This document shows, piece after piece, positions 10,848 through 13,402 of a DNA stretch of 13,402 nucleotides (position 1 is its first letter; every line of letters begins with the position of its first letter). Under the pieces are notes generated by a model. That model was given only the letters and a program-made list of their open reading frames with translations. It was not told the DNA's origin and searched no databases. The DNA comes from Clostridia bacterium. GTDB lineage: Bacteria; Bacillota_A; Clostridia; Oscillospirales; CAG-272. Location: positions 1-13,402 of the forward strand of contig JAFYRZ010000075.1 of the NCBI GenBank assembly GCA_017546745.1, written 5' to 3'. A program made the position numbers and the translations under genes.

Positions 10848-13402
10848 TTATTCGGGGATGTTTTCGGAGGATGCCTCATACGCCTCTATCATATCGAGAA
10901 GCACCTCCATAGCAAGCGACTCCTGTCGGTTGCGGTCGGTTTCAATATAATCGGGAGTTATACCCGTGCCTACGAAGGACGACTCCTTTCCAAGAGGGGG
11001 ATAGAAATGCGCTATCGTAAGGGTGATAGACGATCCGTCGCCAAGCTTTTGCGTTTCCTGAAGTATCGCCTTACCTACGGTGACCTCACCGACGAGGGTG
11101 ACGTTCATAAGACCCATCTCGGTATAATCGCGAAGCGCCGCACAGAAAAGCTCGCCCGCGGAGGCGGTGTATCTGTCGCAAATAATTACTACGGGAATTT
11201 TACCGATAGAGGTAGAGCCGGTGGTGCTTATCGGGTTCATAGAGGCTCCGTTTGAGAACTCAAAGCTCATAATAGGAACACCGGGGCCGGCGAGACAGGA
11301 TATGCTCGTCGTAACCGCGTTGAGCGCTCCGCCCAAATTTCCGCGAAGATCAAGTATAAATCCGCGAACGCCGGATGCCAGAAGATCGGTTATTGCCTCC
11401 TTGAACTGCACCTCGGTCGTAGCCTTAAAGGAGGTTATCTCGATATGCGCGATGCCGTTTTCGTCAACCTCGACCAGCACCGTTTGCGTATCGTCGGCGC
11501 GGCGGGTAACGGTCACGGTAATTTCCTCACCGTCGCGAAGCACCGTGATGTCAACGGCAGTGTCGGGATCTCCGTATATCAGAGAGTTTATAAGGTTATA
11601 GTTGCCCGCAGAGGTGTCGGTCTCAAATTTGAACTCGACCCCGTTAACAGCGAGAAGCAGATCGCCGACAAGAAGCCTTGAATATGCGTCGGACGAGCGT
11701 GCTATCTTGGTTATAAGATGGTTTTTCGAATCTATCGTTATTCCGATACCGACCGACCTTCCGTTAAGCTCATCCATAAATGCCTGATACTCCTCGGGGG
11801 TGCGGTATTCTGCCCACCTGTCGTCGAGCGTATCGACCCAGGCGCGTATCAGAGCGTCGGTAGTAGAGGTAACGTCGGTAACGTTGGTATCAACGTAGTA
11901 TTTGTTTGCAAAGTGAAGAACGGTTTTTTTGGCAAGCTCACGAATATTCTCGATACTGCCTACTCTTGATACGTAATGATCCTGCAGGACGCGCAGCTTT
12001 GACGCGTCAAATACGGGAGCGTTCCACTCGCGAAGATAATCTGCAACGTAGCTGTATTCCTTGCCGTCATCCTCGTTCATGCTCTTCGTAAGGAACTCGA
12101 TAAGATGCTCCTTTGTAACTCCGTTGGTGTAGACGGCAACGAGCTTTGCGATCTCGGACGCCGCAAGGTCGTACTGTCCGTCCTCCTCGCCGCGCTCTGC
12201 CTCGATCGTAGGAGCAATTCCTATGCCGTGGTATGACTCACCGAGGGGAGGGAGGATGTTAGCGGTCGTGATCTGGAAGGCAGAGCCGTCTGCAAAGGAG
12301 TAGCCGGTTTGCATAACGCCCTTGCCGTAGGTCGTCTTACCAACGAGATAGGCGTTAAGCAGGTTTATGCTCGCACAGTCGCGGACTGCCGCCGCAAAGA
12401 CCTCTGCCGCAGAGGCGGAATTTTCGTTTACGAGAACGGCGATAGGCTTATCTACCGCGTGCTGATGCTCCGCGCGCTCTACCGTGTTCGCTATGCTCTT
12501 ATATTTAAATGAAACGAGCTTGGTGTTGATGGGTACGAGATAATCGAGCATTTTTACAACGCTCGAGAGATATCCGCCGCCGTTATCGCGCAGGTCGAAA
12601 ACGAAGCCCTGAACGTCGCTTGCCTCAAGCGCGTCTATCGCTGCGATAAACTGCTGTGCGGTATTTTGTCTGAATGCGGTTATCTTAACGTAGCCGATGC
12701 TAAGATAAAGAGGTGAGCCGTCATCCTTCTCGTAAACGACCAGCCTCTCCTCAAAAATTACCGTTTTTTCCTCGGTGAGAGCTCTCGTTAACGTAAAGGA
12801 CATATCGACCCCGTCACGAACGACGGTAATGCCGACGGTCGTATCGACCTCGCCCGAGAGGAGCAAGGCCACCTCGTCGGAGGTAAGACCCGAGAGGGAG
12901 GTGCCGTCTATTTTTATGATCCTGTCACCTGCGAGAACTCCCGCAGCCTCGGCACTCGATCCCTCAAGCACCTCGCTTACGGTGAAATTTTCGCCCGACC
13001 AAAGAAAGGATATTCCGACACTTACGAGCATACCGCTCGATTTCTCAAGATACGCCGCGTATTCCTCAGGGTCTCGATAGCGCGCGTATGGGTCGCCGGA
13101 GGTGGAAAAGTAGGCGCGAAGAAGCGCGTCTGTCACCTTTTCGGGGTCGGAAAGCGCGACTGTATCGTAATAATTTTCAAGGAAGTATTCTGCTGTGAGC
13201 CTTGCGTGCTCACCCTTTTCGGGGTACTCGACCACCGAGGTCGTTGTAACGCGGTCCTCGACCGAGATTATTTTAGTCTTGTCAAAGCGGGGAAAATCCC
13301 ACTCGTCAAGATAATCTGCAACGTACCCGTAGCTGCCGCCGCTCTGCGCATGCTCTGAAAGGGTTGCCTTGTCGGGCGGATTTGCGCTTCCCCCGTACCT
13401 GC
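10848..13402 (-). CDS. Tandem two-domain S41 (C-terminal processing) peptidase, N-terminus outside window
   Basis: The frame is open from the window edge to the TAA at 10848-10850, giving 850 visible residues. A GTG at 13233-13235 could be read as a start but is internal, since coding continues upstream. Numbering below counts from that GTG. Two complete modules follow each other. Module 1 has a helical segment (about 10-66), a PDZ domain (about 68-150) and an S41 protease domain (about 175-345) with Ser275 in SASAAE, Lys305 in YGKG and Gln309. Module 2 has PDZ (about 492-578) and protease (about 590-762) with Ser692 in ASAGE, Lys722 in VGKA and Gln726. Both keep the Ser-Lys dyad at the same 30-residue spacing and a DLR-[DG]-N-x-GG motif. 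Such proteases act outside the membrane on unfolded or C-terminally tagged proteins. A Y-x-YVADYL-x-EW linker occurs between the modules and again before module 1. Signal peptide or anchor is not visible. It appears co-transcribed with greA and lysS. Confidence 0.92.
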   Translation of the reverse strand, partial: RYGGSANPPDKATLSEHAQSGGSYGYVADYLDEWDFPRFDKTKIISVEDRVTTTSVVEYPEKGEHARLTAEYFLENYYDTVALSDPEKVTDALLRAYFSTSGDPYARYRDPEEYAAYLEKSSGMLVSVGISFLWSGENFTVSEVLEGSSAEAAGVLAGDRIIKIDGTSLSGLTSDEVALLLSGEVDTTVGITVVRDGVDMSFTLTRALTEEKTVIFEERLVVYEKDDGSPLYLSIGYVKITAFRQNTAQQFIAAIDALEASDVQGFVFDLRDNGGGYLSSVVKMLDYLVPINTKLVSFKYKSIANTVERAEHQHAVDKPIAVLVNENSASAAEVFAAAVRDCASINLLNAYLVGKTTYGKGVMQTGYSFADGSAFQITTANILPPLGESYHGIGIAPTIEAERGEEDGQYDLAASEIAKLVAVYTNGVTKEHLIEFLTKSMNEDDGKEYSYVADYLREWNAPVFDASKLRVLQDHYVSRVGSIENIRELAKKTVLHFANKYYVDTNVTDVTSTTDALIRAWVDTLDDRWAEYRTPEEYQAFMDELNGRSVGIGITIDSKNHLITKIARSSDAYSRLLVGDLLLAVNGVEFKFETDTSAGNYNLINSLIYGDPDTAVDITVLRDGEEITVTVTRRADDTQTVLVEVDENGIAHIEITSFKATTEVQFKEAITDLLASGVRGFILDLRGNLGGALNAVTTSISCLAGPGVPIMSFEFSNGASMNPISTTGSTSIGKIPVVIICDRYTASAGELFCAALRDYTEMGLMNVTLVGEVTVGKAILQETQKLGDGSSITLTIAHFYPPLGKESSFVGTGITPDYIETDRNRQESLAMEVLLDMIEAYEASSENIPE

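Noticed and set aside
9058..10950. A 630-codon plus-strand open frame antisense to lysS and greA.
   Set aside because: It is a shadow of strongly conserved genes on the other strand, caused by their biased codon use; it has no recognisable motif or ribosome binding site.
13233..13235. GTG as the start of the S41 protein.
   Set aside because: Fifty-five further codons upstream are open, lack a ribosome binding site here, and contain a linker that matches the one between the two modules.

Overview
The window looks like a chromosomal segment of a Gram-positive anaerobe of the class Clostridia (Bacillota), probably an uncultured gut-type lineage. The evidence is strong AAAGGAGG-like ribosome binding sites, sigma-A type promoters, a COG0119-type citrate synthase of the Clostridium kluyveri Re-face kind with no GltA-type enzyme in view, and Clostridia-like versions of DusB, LysRS and GreA. 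Codon use is strongly biased (GAG, AAG, AGA, CTT), and GC content is moderate. The exact taxon cannot be fixed from this stretch.

Layout. (1) Positions 1-1372 (+) hold the 3' part of an unrecognised, probably exported acidic protein with an internal duplication. It converges on (2) dus (2458-1490, -) across a long hairpin that should terminate both strands. (3) A divergent promoter region (2459-2699) has one good promoter facing dus and one near-perfect promoter facing right, the latter with an inverted repeat at its start site. (4) From 2700 to 7925 (+) lies a four-gene operon: a Re-citrate synthase-like enzyme, a GntR/FCD regulator, aconitase and an isocitrate dehydrogenase. Together they would convert oxaloacetate plus acetyl-CoA to 2-oxoglutarate, the oxidative half of an incomplete TCA cycle that feeds glutamate synthesis. 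The regulator probably controls the operon through the inverted repeat. (5) Positions 8064-8549 (+) hold a small membrane/coiled-coil/zinc-ribbon protein with atypical codon use, closed by a 19-bp hairpin. (6) Positions 8609-8799 hold no gene but do hold a short structured insert flanked by two copies of the last 28 bases of lysS. (7) From 13402 down to 8800 (-) runs an apparent operon: a tandem two-protease-domain S41 protein (5' end outside the window), greA and lysS.

The most interesting observations are the self-contained, apparently autoregulated 2-oxoglutarate operon; an Arg at the cofactor-determining position of the isocitrate dehydrogenase; the S41 protein built of repeated complete modules, each keeping its Ser-Lys dyad; and the duplicated lysS 3' end bracketing a palindromic element. 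I see no CRISPR array, transposase, tRNA or rRNA gene.
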